Part shown: positions 7,857-17,102 of the stretch, one piece after another | Position numbering within the stretch: the first letter of the stretch is position 1 | Layout: each line of letters begins with the position of its first letter | DNA from: Acidimicrobiales bacterium | GTDB taxonomy: Bacteria > Actinomycetota > Acidimicrobiia > Acidimicrobiales > Palsa-688 | Direction: 5' to 3' | Length of the DNA: 64,000 nucleotides | Assembly: GCA_035533095.1 (NCBI GenBank) | Contig: DATLUM010000056.1 | Coordinates: forward strand, 33,500-97,499 | Translations under genes and position numbers: made by a program | The notes under the pieces: generated by a model | Databases searched by the model: none | Seen by the model: the letters and a program-made list of their open reading frames with translations, nothing else | What the model was told of the DNA's origin: nothing

Positions 7857-8552
7857 GTCCGGCAGCCGGTACTCCGCCGTCCACGCGATGGGCACAGGCG
7901 CGTCTATGAAGTTGGCGCAGCTCTCCATCATCCGCCGGGTGTTCTCGGCAAGGCATTCCGGGTCGCCGTCAGCGTCATAGAACACGGCCGTGTCCGACGC
8001 GGCCGCCAAAGGAAACGACTCCTCCACTACCGCGGCGAACGCCGGCGCGCCCTCGTCGAGCGGCCTCACGACGACGTTCTGCACGTAGCGGAAGCTCGAC
8101 TGGGTCTCCATCGCGACCGCGGTGTGGCCGGCCTGCCACCGCCTGCGCCACTCCGCCCAGCTGAGGCCGGCGGGCACGCTCAGCGGGACGATCTGCGTGA
8201 ACCCGGTGCTCCTGCTCCCGTCGCCGGGTGCCGGCGGGCCAGTGAGTTGAAGTGCCTCGGCCACTAGGTACCCGTACCACCTTCCCTCCTCGAGCGGAGG
8301 CAGGATGTCCGCGTGTATGCCGTGCTCGCCGGCGGCGGAGACCCAGTACGAAACCATCGCGCCCACCTGCAACGAACCCGCCGCCGGCGGTATCCCGTGC
8401 GGAGGCCCGAGCGACTCGTCGAGAACGTTCACCTGGATGCACGACGCGCCGCGATGGCGCAGCTGTCCCGAGGAAGCCCCTGCCAGGTCATCCAGCAAGT
8501 CGGGCCACCCGACGGTCCCGTCGCCGGCCAGCAGTACCACTACTTTTTCCAT
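7854..8552 (-). CDS. EthD-like / dimeric alpha-beta barrel protein
   Basis: A 232-residue protein starting at ATG 8552 (MEKVVVLLAGDG). The open frame extends further upstream but that part is not protein-like. The second half, GLSWAEWRRRWQAGHTAVAMETQSSFRYVQNVVVRPL followed by FAAVVEESFP, resembles EthD domains, in which a small ferredoxin-like barrel binds hydrophobic metabolites. The first half may be a second, more divergent copy of the same fold. Its TAG stop is within the palindrome at 7832-7856. Location in the catabolic cluster suggests handling of a ring intermediate. The assignment is moderate. Confidence 0.65.
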   Translation of the reverse strand: MEKVVVLLAGDGTVGWPDLLDDLAGASSGQLRHRGASCIQVNVLDESLGPPHGIPPAAGSLQVGAMVSYWVSAAGEHGIHADILPPLEEGRWYGYLVAEALQLTGPPAPGDGSRSTGFTQIVPLSVPAGLSWAEWRRRWQAGHTAVAMETQSSFRYVQNVVVRPLDEGAPAFAAVVEESFPLAAASDTAVFYDADGDPECLAENTRRMMESCANFIDAPVPIAWTAEYRLPD

Positions 8553-8636
8553 GGCGACTACGCGGCCATCTCCATGGCGACACACCGTAGGCGCCGGGCG
8601 GGGAGGCCTGACAGCACGACCCACTAACGTCACCGC

Positions 8637-8816
8637 ATGGCACTGATGCTCAAGCCCGGCACGTCGTGGTGGGAGACCTACGGCCGGTGCGTCTCCGTCG
8701 CCCCCGAGGCGGTCGACTCGATGACCGAGCACCGCGATCTGCTCGCACTTCTCGAAGGCGCCGACGAGCAGCTGTACGGCAATTTCCCCAGCTACTCGCT
8801 CCTACCCGAACGTTAG
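8637..8816 (+). CDS. Small hypothetical protein (59 aa)
   Basis: From the ATG at 8637 a 59-residue frame runs to TAG at 8816. It begins MALMLKPGTSWWETYGRC, contains an acidic middle (VDSMTEHRDLLALLEGADEQ) and ends SLLPER. The spacing fits a gene pair: the stop is 17 bp before the start of the next gene, and that gene's ribosome site (GAGGAG) lies in the gap. I know no family for it. Without homologues it remains tentative, but an independent small gene explains this stretch better than the alternative of extending the next gene upstream to 8666. Confidence 0.5.
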   Translation: MALMLKPGTSWWETYGRCVSVAPEAVDSMTEHRDLLALLEGADEQLYGNFPSYSLLPER

Positions 8817-8833
8817 GACGCGAGGAGCCCCGC

Positions 8834-9934
8834 TTGCCTTCGCCCCTCGACGAATACCCGATCCACCAGCTTCCGCTGTCGATGCGGGAGGTGGGCAGCA
8901 GCGACCGCAACTTCTACGACCGCTGCTACTTCAACGCGACCAACCGCACGAGCGACGTGTTCCTCGTGACCGGTCTCGGCGTGTACCCCAACCTCGGCGT
9001 GACCGACGCCTACGCGACGGTCCGCGCGGCCGAGAAGCAGTGGACGGTCAGGATGTCCGACGCCCTGGGCGAGCGCGGACTGAACGCGGCGGTCGGTCCC
9101 TACCGCGTGGAAGTGCTCGAACCGCTCTCGAAGGTGCGGCTGGTGTGCGACACACCTGAGCGGGGCGTGGCTTTCGATCTGACGTGGGACGGGTCCTTCG
9201 CGTGCGTCGACGAGCCGCGCCACCTCCTGCACTCGGGAAGCAGGGTCATCGTCGAGGGTTGCCGCTTCGCGCAGGTCGGCACCTGGTCCGGGACGCTGCA
9301 CGCCGGTGGCACCGACCACGCGGTGATCCCGGACGTTTGGCTGGGCAGCCGTGACCGCTCCTGGGGAATCCGGCCGGTGGGAGAATCCGAACCCCCGGGG
9401 CGCTCGGCCGACGACGCCCGTGAGGGCTTCTGGTGGCTGTACGTACCGGTGCGGTTCGAGGACTTCGCCCTGATCGTCATCATGCAGGAGGACCCCGACG
9501 GCACGCGAACTCTCAACGCCGCCAGCCGGATGTGGGCCGACGGTCGCCACGAGCAGCTCGGGTGGCCAGAGGTCGACATCACGTACCGCCCCGGTTCGCG
9601 CCATCCGGAGCGGGCCACGCTCCGGATGCGTACGCCGGATCGCCGCTCGATCGACGTCGAAGTAGAAACACTCACATCGGTCGCTCTGCACGTAGGCGCA
9701 GGTTACGGAGGCGACCCCGAATGGTCGCACGGCCAGTGGCGTGGTCGGAACTGGATCGACTCCGCCGTCTACGACCTCGCTGACCCGACGGTTGCGGCGC
9801 GTGTCCCGTTCGGGGTCGTCGACCACGCGGCACGAGCGATGTGCGAGGGCCAGGAGGGTTGGGGCCTGTTCGAGCACGCTTCGATCGGAAGGCACGACCC
9901 GACGGGGTTCAAGGACTGGGCGAGCGTCGCGTAA
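8834..9934 (+). CDS. Conserved protein of unknown function, possible CrtC/AttH-like beta-barrel
   Basis: A 366-residue protein. I choose TTG 8834 because GAGGAG lies at a good distance upstream and the first residues PSPLDEYPIHQLPLSMREV lead into a conserved-looking core. Landmarks are NFYDRCYFNATNRTSDVFLVTGLGVYPNLGV, WLGSRDRSWGIRPVGE and WSHGQWRGRNW. Alternating hydrophobic strands with Arg/Trp-rich turns suggest a large beta-barrel of the hydroxyneurosporene-synthase/AttH lipocalin-like type, members of which occur in steroid and lipid clusters. No catalytic residues can be named. Its TAA stop opens the palindrome at 9932-9956. Confidence 0.65.
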   Translation: MPSPLDEYPIHQLPLSMREVGSSDRNFYDRCYFNATNRTSDVFLVTGLGVYPNLGVTDAYATVRAAEKQWTVRMSDALGERGLNAAVGPYRVEVLEPLSKVRLVCDTPERGVAFDLTWDGSFACVDEPRHLLHSGSRVIVEGCRFAQVGTWSGTLHAGGTDHAVIPDVWLGSRDRSWGIRPVGESEPPGRSADDAREGFWWLYVPVRFEDFALIVIMQEDPDGTRTLNAASRMWADGRHEQLGWPEVDITYRPGSRHPERATLRMRTPDRRSIDVEVETLTSVALHVGAGYGGDPEWSHGQWRGRNWIDSAVYDLADPTVAARVPFGVVDHAARAMCEGQEGWGLFEHASIGRHDPTGFKDWASVA

Positions 9935-9956
9935 AGAGGGTCGCAGTACCTCCTTA
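9932..9956. repeat. Dispersed palindrome, short copy 2
   Basis: TAAAGAGG and CCTCCTTA form an 8-bp stem with one mismatch around a GTCGCAGTA loop. The left TAA is the stop of the 8834-9934 gene. Unlike copies 1, 3 and 5 it lies between two genes on the same strand. Confidence 0.55.
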
Positions 9957-10001
9957 AACCCCCGCCGCTTCTCGGGGCCCCTTCGGTAGCCTCGACGGAA
10001 C

Positions 10002-11468
10002 GTGTTCGCCCGCCCGATGAACCAGAAGATCGCGGTCAGCGTCGTGTTCGTCGCGGCGATGTTCATGAACATCATGGATGCCACGATCGTCAACGTCGCC
10101 CTTCCGACCCTGGGCCGCGAATTCCACGTCCGGCCGGACTCGGTCGACACCGTGGCGATCGGATACCTGGTCAGCCTCGCGGTGTTCATCCCCGCATCCG
10201 GGTGGCTCGGCGACCGTTTCGGCAGCAAGAAGGTGATGCTCACCTCGGTCGTCATCTTTACGGCTGCATCGGCGCTGTGCGGCGCCGCGACAAGCCTGCC
10301 CGAACTGGTCGTGTTCCGGATCCTGCAAGGAGTCGGTGGCGGCCTCATGGTGCCGGTCGGGATGGCCCTCCTCTACCGCACCTTCCCGCCGGCGGAGCGG
10401 GTGCGGGCGTCGAGCATCCTGGTCGTGCCGACGGCGATGGCCCCCGCGCTCGGCCCGGTCCTCGGTGGCCTGTTCGTCACCGAGGTCTCGTGGCGTTGGG
10501 TGTTCTACGTGAACCTTCCGATCGGCATAGCCGCGTTCATGTTCGGGTTCTACTTCCTGGAGGAACGGCGCGAGCACGCGGCCGGGGCCTTCGATGTCGC
10601 CGGGTTCGTGCTTTCCGCAGCGGGCCTCGGTCTGGCCATGTACGGGGTGTCGGAGGGGCCGTTCCGCGGCTGGGCCGACCCGATGATCCTCGGCACCATC
10701 TGCGCGGGGGCGCTCCTGCTGGTCGTACTCGTGTTGATAGAGCTGCGCACGCCGCAACCGATGATCGACATCAGGTTGTTCAAAGACCGGCTGTTTCGCA
10801 GCTCCTGCGTGGTGCTGGCGCTCGGGTCGGCCGCTTTCCTGGGGCTCCTGTTCCTCGTCGCACTGTTCTTCCAGGACGGGCTCGGTCTGTCCGCCCTCCA
10901 GTCGGGTCTGAGCACGTTTCCCGAGGCGTTGGGCGTGATGCTCGGCGCGCAGGTGGTGACACGCCTGCTCTACCCCGTGCTCGGCCCACGTCGCGTCATG
11001 ATCGGCGGCCTTCTCATCCTCGCCGTGACTCTCGGGCTCATGACGCTGATCGGCAGCGACACCAACCTCTGGTGGATGCGACTCCTGCTCTTCGTGAGCG
11101 GGTACGGGATGTCTCACGTCTTCGTGCCGGCACAGGCGGCAGGCTTCGCGACGATCTCGGCTGCGGACACCGGGAGGGCGTCCACGGTCTTCAACGCCCA
11201 ACGCCAGCTCGGCGGCGCCGTCGGTGTGGCGATGCTGAGCAGTGTCATCGCGGCGGTCGGTCCGGTTCGCATCGTCTCGCACCGGGTCCTGCCCAACCTC
11301 TCCTCGTATCACACGGCGTTCATGGTGGCGGCCGGCGTTGCGGTCCTCGCAGCGGTAGCCGCTCTGACGGTCAACGACTCCGACGCAGCGCACACCATGG
11401 TCCGCCGTGGCAGCGCACGCGCGACGGCCGGGGGGCAGCAGACGGCGGCCGCGCCGGCGACCGCGTGA
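10002..11468 (+). CDS. MFS multidrug-type transporter (DHA2/EmrB-QacA, 14 TM)
   Basis: A 488-residue major facilitator protein of the 14-helix DHA2 type. Recognisable motifs are the TM1 motif FMNIMDATIVNVALPTLG, GYLVSLAVFIPASGWLGDRFG (motif A) and the TM5 motif ALGPVLGGLF. TM segments continue to the C-terminal AAGVAVLAAVAAL. These carriers export lipophilic compounds by proton antiport. Here it may export or import a steroid-derived or aromatic compound, or simply confer tolerance. GTG 10002 is taken as the start; ATG 10017 (MNQKIAV) is an equally good alternative. The cytoplasmic tail is Ala/Gly-rich and probably disordered. Confidence 0.88.
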   Translation: MFARPMNQKIAVSVVFVAAMFMNIMDATIVNVALPTLGREFHVRPDSVDTVAIGYLVSLAVFIPASGWLGDRFGSKKVMLTSVVIFTAASALCGAATSLPELVVFRILQGVGGGLMVPVGMALLYRTFPPAERVRASSILVVPTAMAPALGPVLGGLFVTEVSWRWVFYVNLPIGIAAFMFGFYFLEERREHAAGAFDVAGFVLSAAGLGLAMYGVSEGPFRGWADPMILGTICAGALLLVVLVLIELRTPQPMIDIRLFKDRLFRSSCVVLALGSAAFLGLLFLVALFFQDGLGLSALQSGLSTFPEALGVMLGAQVVTRLLYPVLGPRRVMIGGLLILAVTLGLMTLIGSDTNLWWMRLLLFVSGYGMSHVFVPAQAAGFATISAADTGRASTVFNAQRQLGGAVGVAMLSSVIAAVGPVRIVSHRVLPNLSSYHTAFMVAAGVAVLAAVAALTVNDSDAAHTMVRRGSARATAGGQQTAAAPATA

Positions 11469-11478
11469 GCCTGACGGT

Positions 11479-11495
11479 CTAAAGAGGCTCTTTAG
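11479..11495. terminator. Palindrome between convergent genes (short repeat copy 3)
   Basis: CTAAAGAG and CTCTTTAG are exact reverse complements separated by one base. The right arm contains TTA, the minus-strand TAA stop of the LivFG gene. Same family as 7832, 9932 and 34902. It probably ends transcripts from both sides. Confidence 0.6.
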
Positions 11496-13192
11496 GCGAG
11501 CGAGCCCGAGCGGGCGATCGCCTTCTCGTCCGTGCCGAGATAGGAGGCGATGACAGCAGGGTGGTTGAGGACCTCGGTAGGGGTCCCCTCGGCTATGACA
11601 GAGCCGAGCTCCAGGGCGATCAGCCGGTCGCAGAGGCCGCTGAGCAGCGGCATGTCGTGCTCGATGATGAGGATCGAGCAGCCGGTGCGTTCCCGGATGC
11701 GCCGAAGCAGGGGCCCGAGAGCCTCGGTCTCCTTCTGCGCCACACCTCCGGACGGCTCGTCCAGTAGCAGCACCTTCGGATCCTGGGCCACGATGCACGC
11801 CAGGTCCACGATGCGGCGGGTTCCGGTCGAGAGCTCTCCCGTGAGCTTCTGCCGGTAGGCACCCAGGCCCATCAGGTCGATCATCTCCTCGACCACGTAG
11901 GACATCGCCAGTTCGGACTCGTAGGACGCGGGAAGCTGCAGGGCCGCCGCGAACATGTCACGGCTGGCGAGGTGCCGCTCGCATGCCACCGCGATCGTCT
12001 CCGCGACCGTCAAGGACGGGAAGAGCAGCGCGTCCTGGAACGATCTCCCCATCGCGCCCCTTGCGCGTTGGTGCGGGGGCCAGTCGGTGACGTCGACGCC
12101 GCGGAGGATGATCCGCCCGCCGTCGGCCTCCAGGAATCCCGAGACGCAGTCCATGAGGGTGGTCTTGCCGGCCCCGTTGTGGCCGATCAGACCGACGATC
12201 TCCCCCTGGCGGACATCCAGGTCGACGTGGTCCACCGCGGTGATGCCACCGAAGCGTTTCACCAGGTCGCGGCACTGAAGCACCACTTTCGCATCGGGCG
12301 GGACGCGCGGCGCCTCTGCCTTCGCCCGGCTCTTGGTGGAGCGGGTCCTCGCGGGCTTCTTCTGCCCTTCGACGTCGAGCGCGGACTCGGCCGCGTCCTG
12401 GGCGCCGGCACCGGCGATGAACACGGACCGCAGGATGTCGGGTCGCTCGAGTAGCTCTGCAGCGGGCCCCTCGAAACGGACTTCACCCTTCTCCATGAAC
12501 ACCGCGCGCTTGGCGAGGTTGAGCGCCACGTTGATGGACTGCTCGACGATCACGATCGTGGTCCCGCGGCTGTGCACCTCCTTCACGACCTCGAGGAGCT
12601 GGCCGACGATGGTCGGCGCCAGGCCAAGGGACAGCTCGTCGATCATGAGTAGCTCGGGCTGGGTCATCAGCGCGGAACCGAGCGCGAGCATCTGCTGCTC
12701 TCCCCCGGACAGGTTCCCGGCCATCTGGTTGTGGCGCTGTGCCAGGACCGGGAACAGGTCCAGCACCTCGTCGCGTGCGATCTCGATCCGCTCTTGGTCG
12801 TCGCGTATGAGCCACGCAGCCATCCGCAGGTTCTCGGCCACCGTCAACGTCGGGAAGACTCCCTTGCCGCCGGGCATCAGCGAGATCCCACGCTTTGCGG
12901 TGACGTCCGCTGACAGCTTCGTGATGTCCTCGTCCTTGAACGTCACCTTGCCGGCCTTGGGCCGCACCAGACCGCAGATGCCCTTCAACAACGTCGACTT
13001 ACCGGCACCGTTGGTGCCGAGGAGGGCGACGATCTCGTCAGGCCACACGTCGAAGTCGACCCCGAAGAGAATCTGGACGGGGCCGTAGGCCATGTCGATG
13101 CCGCGGCATGCCAGCAGAGGGTCCGTGATCGGTTCGATCTCGGTCGTCACGTCGACGACGTCCTGGTTGGGAGTCGATCGGCGGGGCGTCAA
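11492..13192 (-). CDS. Fused branched-chain amino acid ABC transporter ATPases (LivF-LivG)
   Basis: A 566-residue protein with two complete ABC ATPase domains that are normally separate. The N-terminal half is LivF-like: Walker A GTNGAGKST at 59-67, then NLSGGEQQMLALG and LLMIDELSLGLAP. A Lys/Arg-rich linker (about residues 280-310) joins a LivG-like half with GHNGAGKTT, LFPSLTVAETIAVACERH, the signature LSTGTRR and LLLDEPSGGVAQKE. The LivG signature is usually LSYGxQR-like, so LSTGTRR is a modest deviation. The TTG start at 13192 overlaps the permease stop by 4 nt. It would power uptake through the fused permease encoded just upstream. Confidence 0.93.
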   Translation of the reverse strand: MTPRRSTPNQDVVDVTTEIEPITDPLLACRGIDMAYGPVQILFGVDFDVWPDEIVALLGTNGAGKSTLLKGICGLVRPKAGKVTFKDEDITKLSADVTAKRGISLMPGGKGVFPTLTVAENLRMAAWLIRDDQERIEIARDEVLDLFPVLAQRHNQMAGNLSGGEQQMLALGSALMTQPELLMIDELSLGLAPTIVGQLLEVVKEVHSRGTTIVIVEQSINVALNLAKRAVFMEKGEVRFEGPAAELLERPDILRSVFIAGAGAQDAAESALDVEGQKKPARTRSTKSRAKAEAPRVPPDAKVVLQCRDLVKRFGGITAVDHVDLDVRQGEIVGLIGHNGAGKTTLMDCVSGFLEADGGRIILRGVDVTDWPPHQRARGAMGRSFQDALLFPSLTVAETIAVACERHLASRDMFAAALQLPASYESELAMSYVVEEMIDLMGLGAYRQKLTGELSTGTRRIVDLACIVAQDPKVLLLDEPSGGVAQKETEALGPLLRRIRERTGCSILIIEHDMPLLSGLCDRLIALELGSVIAEGTPTEVLNHPAVIASYLGTDEKAIARSGSLA

Positions 13193-15414
13193 GACTTCAC
13201 CTCCAGGGGAGCTGTCTCCGCCGCCTTGACGGAATGGGCGGAACCATTGCCGTTCCCGTGGCCGTTGGATGTCGCGGCCTGACCCGAGGCGATGGCCGTG
13301 AGAAGGTCGTCCTGGCGGCCGCCTCCGTCGGCAGCACGCTTGTCGGCGACGAGGCTCGGCACGAGGATCCCCCGCCGGCTGGCGACGACCCTCAGCAAGC
13401 GGTCCCTCACGTCATATACCACCTGGCCGAAACCACCCGGGATGACCTGAAGGACCCACAGCAATGCCGCGCCGCTGACCGCGAGGTGGAACTGTCCGAA
13501 CGCCGTGATCGACTCCAGGTACTTGAAGATGAGCACCCCGAGGAGCACGCCCGTAACCGAACCGAGACCGCCGATCACCGAGTACCCGAAGACGGTCATG
13601 CTGTCCACGGGTGCGAAACTGCCCGGGTTGAGCGCCTGAAGGAGGTAGACGTCGAGTGCGCCGGCCACGCCCGCGATCACGCCGGCCACCGCGAACCCCG
13701 CCAGCTTCACGTTGGTGGTCGGCACCGATACCGATGCAGCCGCCCGCTCGTTGTCACGCACGCCTATGAGCACACGACCCGCTCTTGCTTTTCGCATGCC
13801 CATGGTGGCGAGGATGGTCAGAGCCAGGAATGCGAGGCAGGTGAGGTAGAGCTCGTAGTTGTTGTCCAGGTTGAATCGCTGCAGCAGCAGTGGACGCCGG
13901 ACTCCCTGGAGAGGGATCAACTGGGGGAGAGTCGACTGGTTGAGGAAGTACTGGTCGAGTGCGACCGCGACCGCAAGCGTCGTCACGGCCAGGAACAGTC
14001 CCTTGATCCTTAGAGCAGGAAGCCCGACGAGCAACGCTACCAGCGCGCCGACGGCACCCGCCGCGAGGATCACGAAGAAGAAGTCCGCGTTCCAGTGGGC
14101 GACCATGTTGCCGCCAACGACACCCGCCACACCGGCTATGCCGAACTGTCCGAGACTTATCTGGCCGCCCCAACCGGTCAGCACCACCAGCGACACGCCG
14201 ACCATTGCCCAGACGATCGCGAATCCGGCCAAAAGCTGGTTGCTCGATCCCCATGTGTGTGGGATGACGATGAACGCTGCGATCACCGCAGCGAGGAGCG
14301 CCCGGCGGAACCAGATCACCTCGGGGAGCTTCTTCAACTCGTCCGGTATGGGCTTCAGCACGCTTACGGCGGACCACGAGGACGTGCCGGATTCCTGGGC
14401 TCTCGACAACTTCCCCGACTGGGCGAGAAGGGCGACGATTATGACCCCCAAATAGATGGGCCACACCAGGGCAGGACTTCCAGTCGTGTTCCATCGAACG
14501 AGAGAGTCCATAATTCCTAGGGCGATGCCGGCCCCAAAGGCGGTGGGCATCGACTCCATGCGCGCGACGATCGCCACTGCGAGCATGGGCACCAGGACGG
14601 TGGGGCCGTTCGAAGCAACCCCGGGCTTGACCCCCTCGAAGGGCGCGGACAGCATGTAAGTGAGGACCGCGAGAGCTCCGGCGAGGGTCCACACGATCGT
14701 GGCGAGCCGCCGGACTGGGACACCCAGCAGTAGGGCGCGGTCGCTGTTCTCGGCTGCCGCCCTGATGGCTATGCCGGCGTCTGTCCGTAAGAGGAACCAG
14801 CCGAGGAAGGCGAGCACGGCTGGCACGACGGCGACCGCGAGAATCTCGGCGCTGTGGAACGTATAGACGTCGACGTGCACTGCCACACTGAATGGTGGCG
14901 TGAATGCGCCGGTTAATGATGTGAACCCCTCCTGCTTGGACCCGAGCAACTCGAGCCCGCCGAGCACCTGGGCGAGGCCGATGCTGGCGACGAGCAGGAT
15001 CAGACGGGGAGCGTTCGCAAACCGCCGGATTGTCGACACCTCGATCAGCGCGCCGAGTGCACCGCCGGCGATGACCGCGACGGGCAGCGCGATCCAGTAG
15101 TTGAGCCCGTGAACCTTCACCAGGCCGATCGCGAGGACGCCGATGATGCTCCCCATTGCGCCGTGTGCGAAGTTGATGAACCGGTTGGCACGGTACACAA
15201 GGATGAGGCCCATAGCGCCCAGGGCATTGACAGAGCCATACACAAGGCCAAGAAGGATGATCCCGATGGGGGATTTCTGGTGGACGTACCCGTGCGGTCC
15301 GGTGGTGAGGAGAGCGACGAAATAGGCGACAACCACCGCTGCGATCACCGAGGCGACCCGCGCCCGGCCCGATAGACCCCGCCAGCGTCGCAGGGCGATG
15401 GCAGCGGCACTCAT
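13189..15414 (-). CDS. Fused branched-chain amino acid ABC permeases (LivH-LivM)
   Basis: A 741-residue membrane protein joining both permease subunits. Residues 1 to about 340 are LivH-like, with LVYGSVNALGAMGLILVYRA, RFINFAHGAMGSIIGVLAIG and a helix series to LGVIIVALLAQSG. Residues from about 385 are LivM-like, with VVLTGWGGQISLGQFGIAGV, GLFLAVTTLAVAVALDQYF and SVIGGLGSVTGVLLG. A hydrophilic C-terminal tail rich in Gly/Asn/His follows. It forms the membrane channel for substrate delivered by the binding protein at 15411-17096. Both ends overlap neighbours by 4 nt, showing a tightly coupled operon. Confidence 0.93.
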   Translation of the reverse strand: MSAAAIALRRWRGLSGRARVASVIAAVVVAYFVALLTTGPHGYVHQKSPIGIILLGLVYGSVNALGAMGLILVYRANRFINFAHGAMGSIIGVLAIGLVKVHGLNYWIALPVAVIAGGALGALIEVSTIRRFANAPRLILLVASIGLAQVLGGLELLGSKQEGFTSLTGAFTPPFSVAVHVDVYTFHSAEILAVAVVPAVLAFLGWFLLRTDAGIAIRAAAENSDRALLLGVPVRRLATIVWTLAGALAVLTYMLSAPFEGVKPGVASNGPTVLVPMLAVAIVARMESMPTAFGAGIALGIMDSLVRWNTTGSPALVWPIYLGVIIVALLAQSGKLSRAQESGTSSWSAVSVLKPIPDELKKLPEVIWFRRALLAAVIAAFIVIPHTWGSSNQLLAGFAIVWAMVGVSLVVLTGWGGQISLGQFGIAGVAGVVGGNMVAHWNADFFFVILAAGAVGALVALLVGLPALRIKGLFLAVTTLAVAVALDQYFLNQSTLPQLIPLQGVRRPLLLQRFNLDNNYELYLTCLAFLALTILATMGMRKARAGRVLIGVRDNERAAASVSVPTTNVKLAGFAVAGVIAGVAGALDVYLLQALNPGSFAPVDSMTVFGYSVIGGLGSVTGVLLGVLIFKYLESITAFGQFHLAVSGAALLWVLQVIPGGFGQVVYDVRDRLLRVVASRRGILVPSLVADKRAADGGGRQDDLLTAIASGQAATSNGHGNGNGSAHSVKAAETAPLEVKS

Positions 15415-17096
15415 GACTGCGGGATCGGGCAGGCGGGCTTACCCGCGGGGATGTTGTTCAGGTCCCAGCGGGCATTGTTCGTGTAGTTCACGAACGCCCC
15501 CTGCTTGCTGTTGTAAGGGGAGATGGTCGTGTTGCTCCAGCAGATCTCACGCACGTCGTTGGGCGTTGTGTACTGCTGCGGGTTCCATCCCCAAAGACCG
15601 GCCGGGCCCACCCGCGGGGTGAACTTGAACATTCCCGCCTGGAAAGACGTCGGTGTGAGATTCGGGCCGGCCAACTGGATCCCGATAGCCAGCATGTCCA
15701 TCTGCAGGTAGATGAGGTTCACGAAGAACGACGGTTCGTCGCTGCGCTGGGTCTTGTAGGCCGCGTAGCCGATCGTCTGCGTGTACGGGATGCTCGGCGC
15801 GTTCGGGCTGATGCCGAAGGCGTGTGCCATGAACTTCGGGTTGTACAGCTGGCCCACGTAGTCCTGGTCGGTGAGGGCCGTACCGATATCGATGAACTCC
15901 GGGAACCAACCCTGCTGAGCGGCGGCACCGGATAGGTACACCGGGAAGATGGGATCGCAGCCGCAGATGATAGTGGTGACGCCGTCGGATTTCATCTGAG
16001 CGACGAGGTTGTCCGCATATTGCGACTCACGACCGAGGTCGAGCGGGTAGTAGTACTGCTTCGGCGTGCACCCGTGGGCACCCATTATTTGCTTGAACAC
16101 GTCGGCCGAGACCTTGTAGAGCTCGTTCTCCGGGGCGATGCCTCCAAACACGCGGGGCTTCGTGTTCAGACCCGCGCCCGCGTAGACAGCGGGTGGTTGT
16201 GTCCCGCCGTTGGGTGAGCAGAGCTTGGCCACGGCATAGTTGGCGGCGGCAGTGGCCACCTTGGTGCCGTCGGTCGCGATGGACCAGTCGTATGGGGCGT
16301 GCTGAGTGTGCCAGAAGTTCGGCATGTAGGGATCGCCGAAGCCCAGGATGGCTCCCTGGCCGCCCTGCTTCCAGAGCGCGGTCGCGTACGGCTCGGATTC
16401 GGCGGTCAGGTCGGCGAAGACGTGCATGCCCCTCGCCGTCTCGGCATCCGCCTCGGCGGCCGCCTCGCCGTACCCTTGCAGCTCGTTGGAGAGCGATCCC
16501 TGGCCGGTGAAGAAGTGGAGGACGATCTTGCGGCCGTAGAACTGGAAGTGGGTGTTGAAGTAGTTCGCCAGCGCCGTCAGGGTGCGCTGGTTGTCGGCAT
16601 TGCTGTCACGCAGCTGGGCTCCGGCGAGTTGGGCGAGGGTGTTCTGGAAGCTCTGGTCCGTCGTTAGGCGCACCGATACGTCGATGGTGTTCGCAGTGAC
16701 CCCCTGCCAGGTGGCGCCGCCGTTGCTGCCCGAGAACGTCTCGCACGGCGGCGAGTACGGGTCACCCGGCACCTGCAGGGACTGGCCGTTGCACGCTGCC
16801 ACCGTGCCGCTGGCCGACTTGGTGGCCCCGGCCGAGGCGGCCGATCCAGCACTGCCGGCTGACCCAGCCGAGCCCGCCGTGCCACCCGTGGTGACAGCTG
16901 GGCCGCTCGATCCGGACTGCACTGCGCCGGCCTGGGTGCCAGTGCCCGCCGAGACGACGTTGGTCGTCTTCGGGATCCTCGAGGGCACCAGGAGGGCGAC
17001 GATCACGACAAGCGCCGCTAATGCAGCTGCCGGGCCGTAGCCACGCATCAACCGGTTTCGAACACCGGGCGCGGTCCCATTGGGGGAAACTGCCAT
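15411..17096 (-). CDS. ABC transporter substrate-binding protein (Liv-type periplasmic binding fold)
   Basis: A 561-residue exported binding protein. A short basic N-terminus (RNRLMRGYG) and one hydrophobic segment (about 22-41, AAALAALVVIVALLVP) act as signal anchor; no clear lipobox is seen. A flexible Ser/Gly/Ala linker with repeated GSA follows, then the ligand domain with ADVFKQIMGAHGC, GVTTIICGCDPIFPVYLSGA and YTQTIGYAAYKTQ. The ligand domain is larger and more divergent than ordinary LivK. The ribosome site GAGGAG is formed by the last codons of the upstream gene (6 bp gap). Its ligand may be an amino acid, short acid or aromatic compound. Confidence 0.85.
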   Translation of the reverse strand: MAVSPNGTAPGVRNRLMRGYGPAAALAALVVIVALLVPSRIPKTTNVVSAGTGTQAGAVQSGSSGPAVTTGGTAGSAGSAGSAGSAASAGATKSASGTVAACNGQSLQVPGDPYSPPCETFSGSNGGATWQGVTANTIDVSVRLTTDQSFQNTLAQLAGAQLRDSNADNQRTLTALANYFNTHFQFYGRKIVLHFFTGQGSLSNELQGYGEAAAEADAETARGMHVFADLTAESEPYATALWKQGGQGAILGFGDPYMPNFWHTQHAPYDWSIATDGTKVATAAANYAVAKLCSPNGGTQPPAVYAGAGLNTKPRVFGGIAPENELYKVSADVFKQIMGAHGCTPKQYYYPLDLGRESQYADNLVAQMKSDGVTTIICGCDPIFPVYLSGAAAQQGWFPEFIDIGTALTDQDYVGQLYNPKFMAHAFGISPNAPSIPYTQTIGYAAYKTQRSDEPSFFVNLIYLQMDMLAIGIQLAGPNLTPTSFQAGMFKFTPRVGPAGLWGWNPQQYTTPNDVREICWSNTTISPYNSKQGAFVNYTNNARWDLNNIPAGKPACPIPQS

Positions 17097-17102
17097 GAGT
17101 TG

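Noticed and set aside
9954..11798. 614-codon minus-strand open frame
   Set aside because: It lies antisense to the MFS gene and runs into the LivFG gene. Composition is Arg/His/Gly/Pro-rich with no domain, typical of GC-rich shadow frames.
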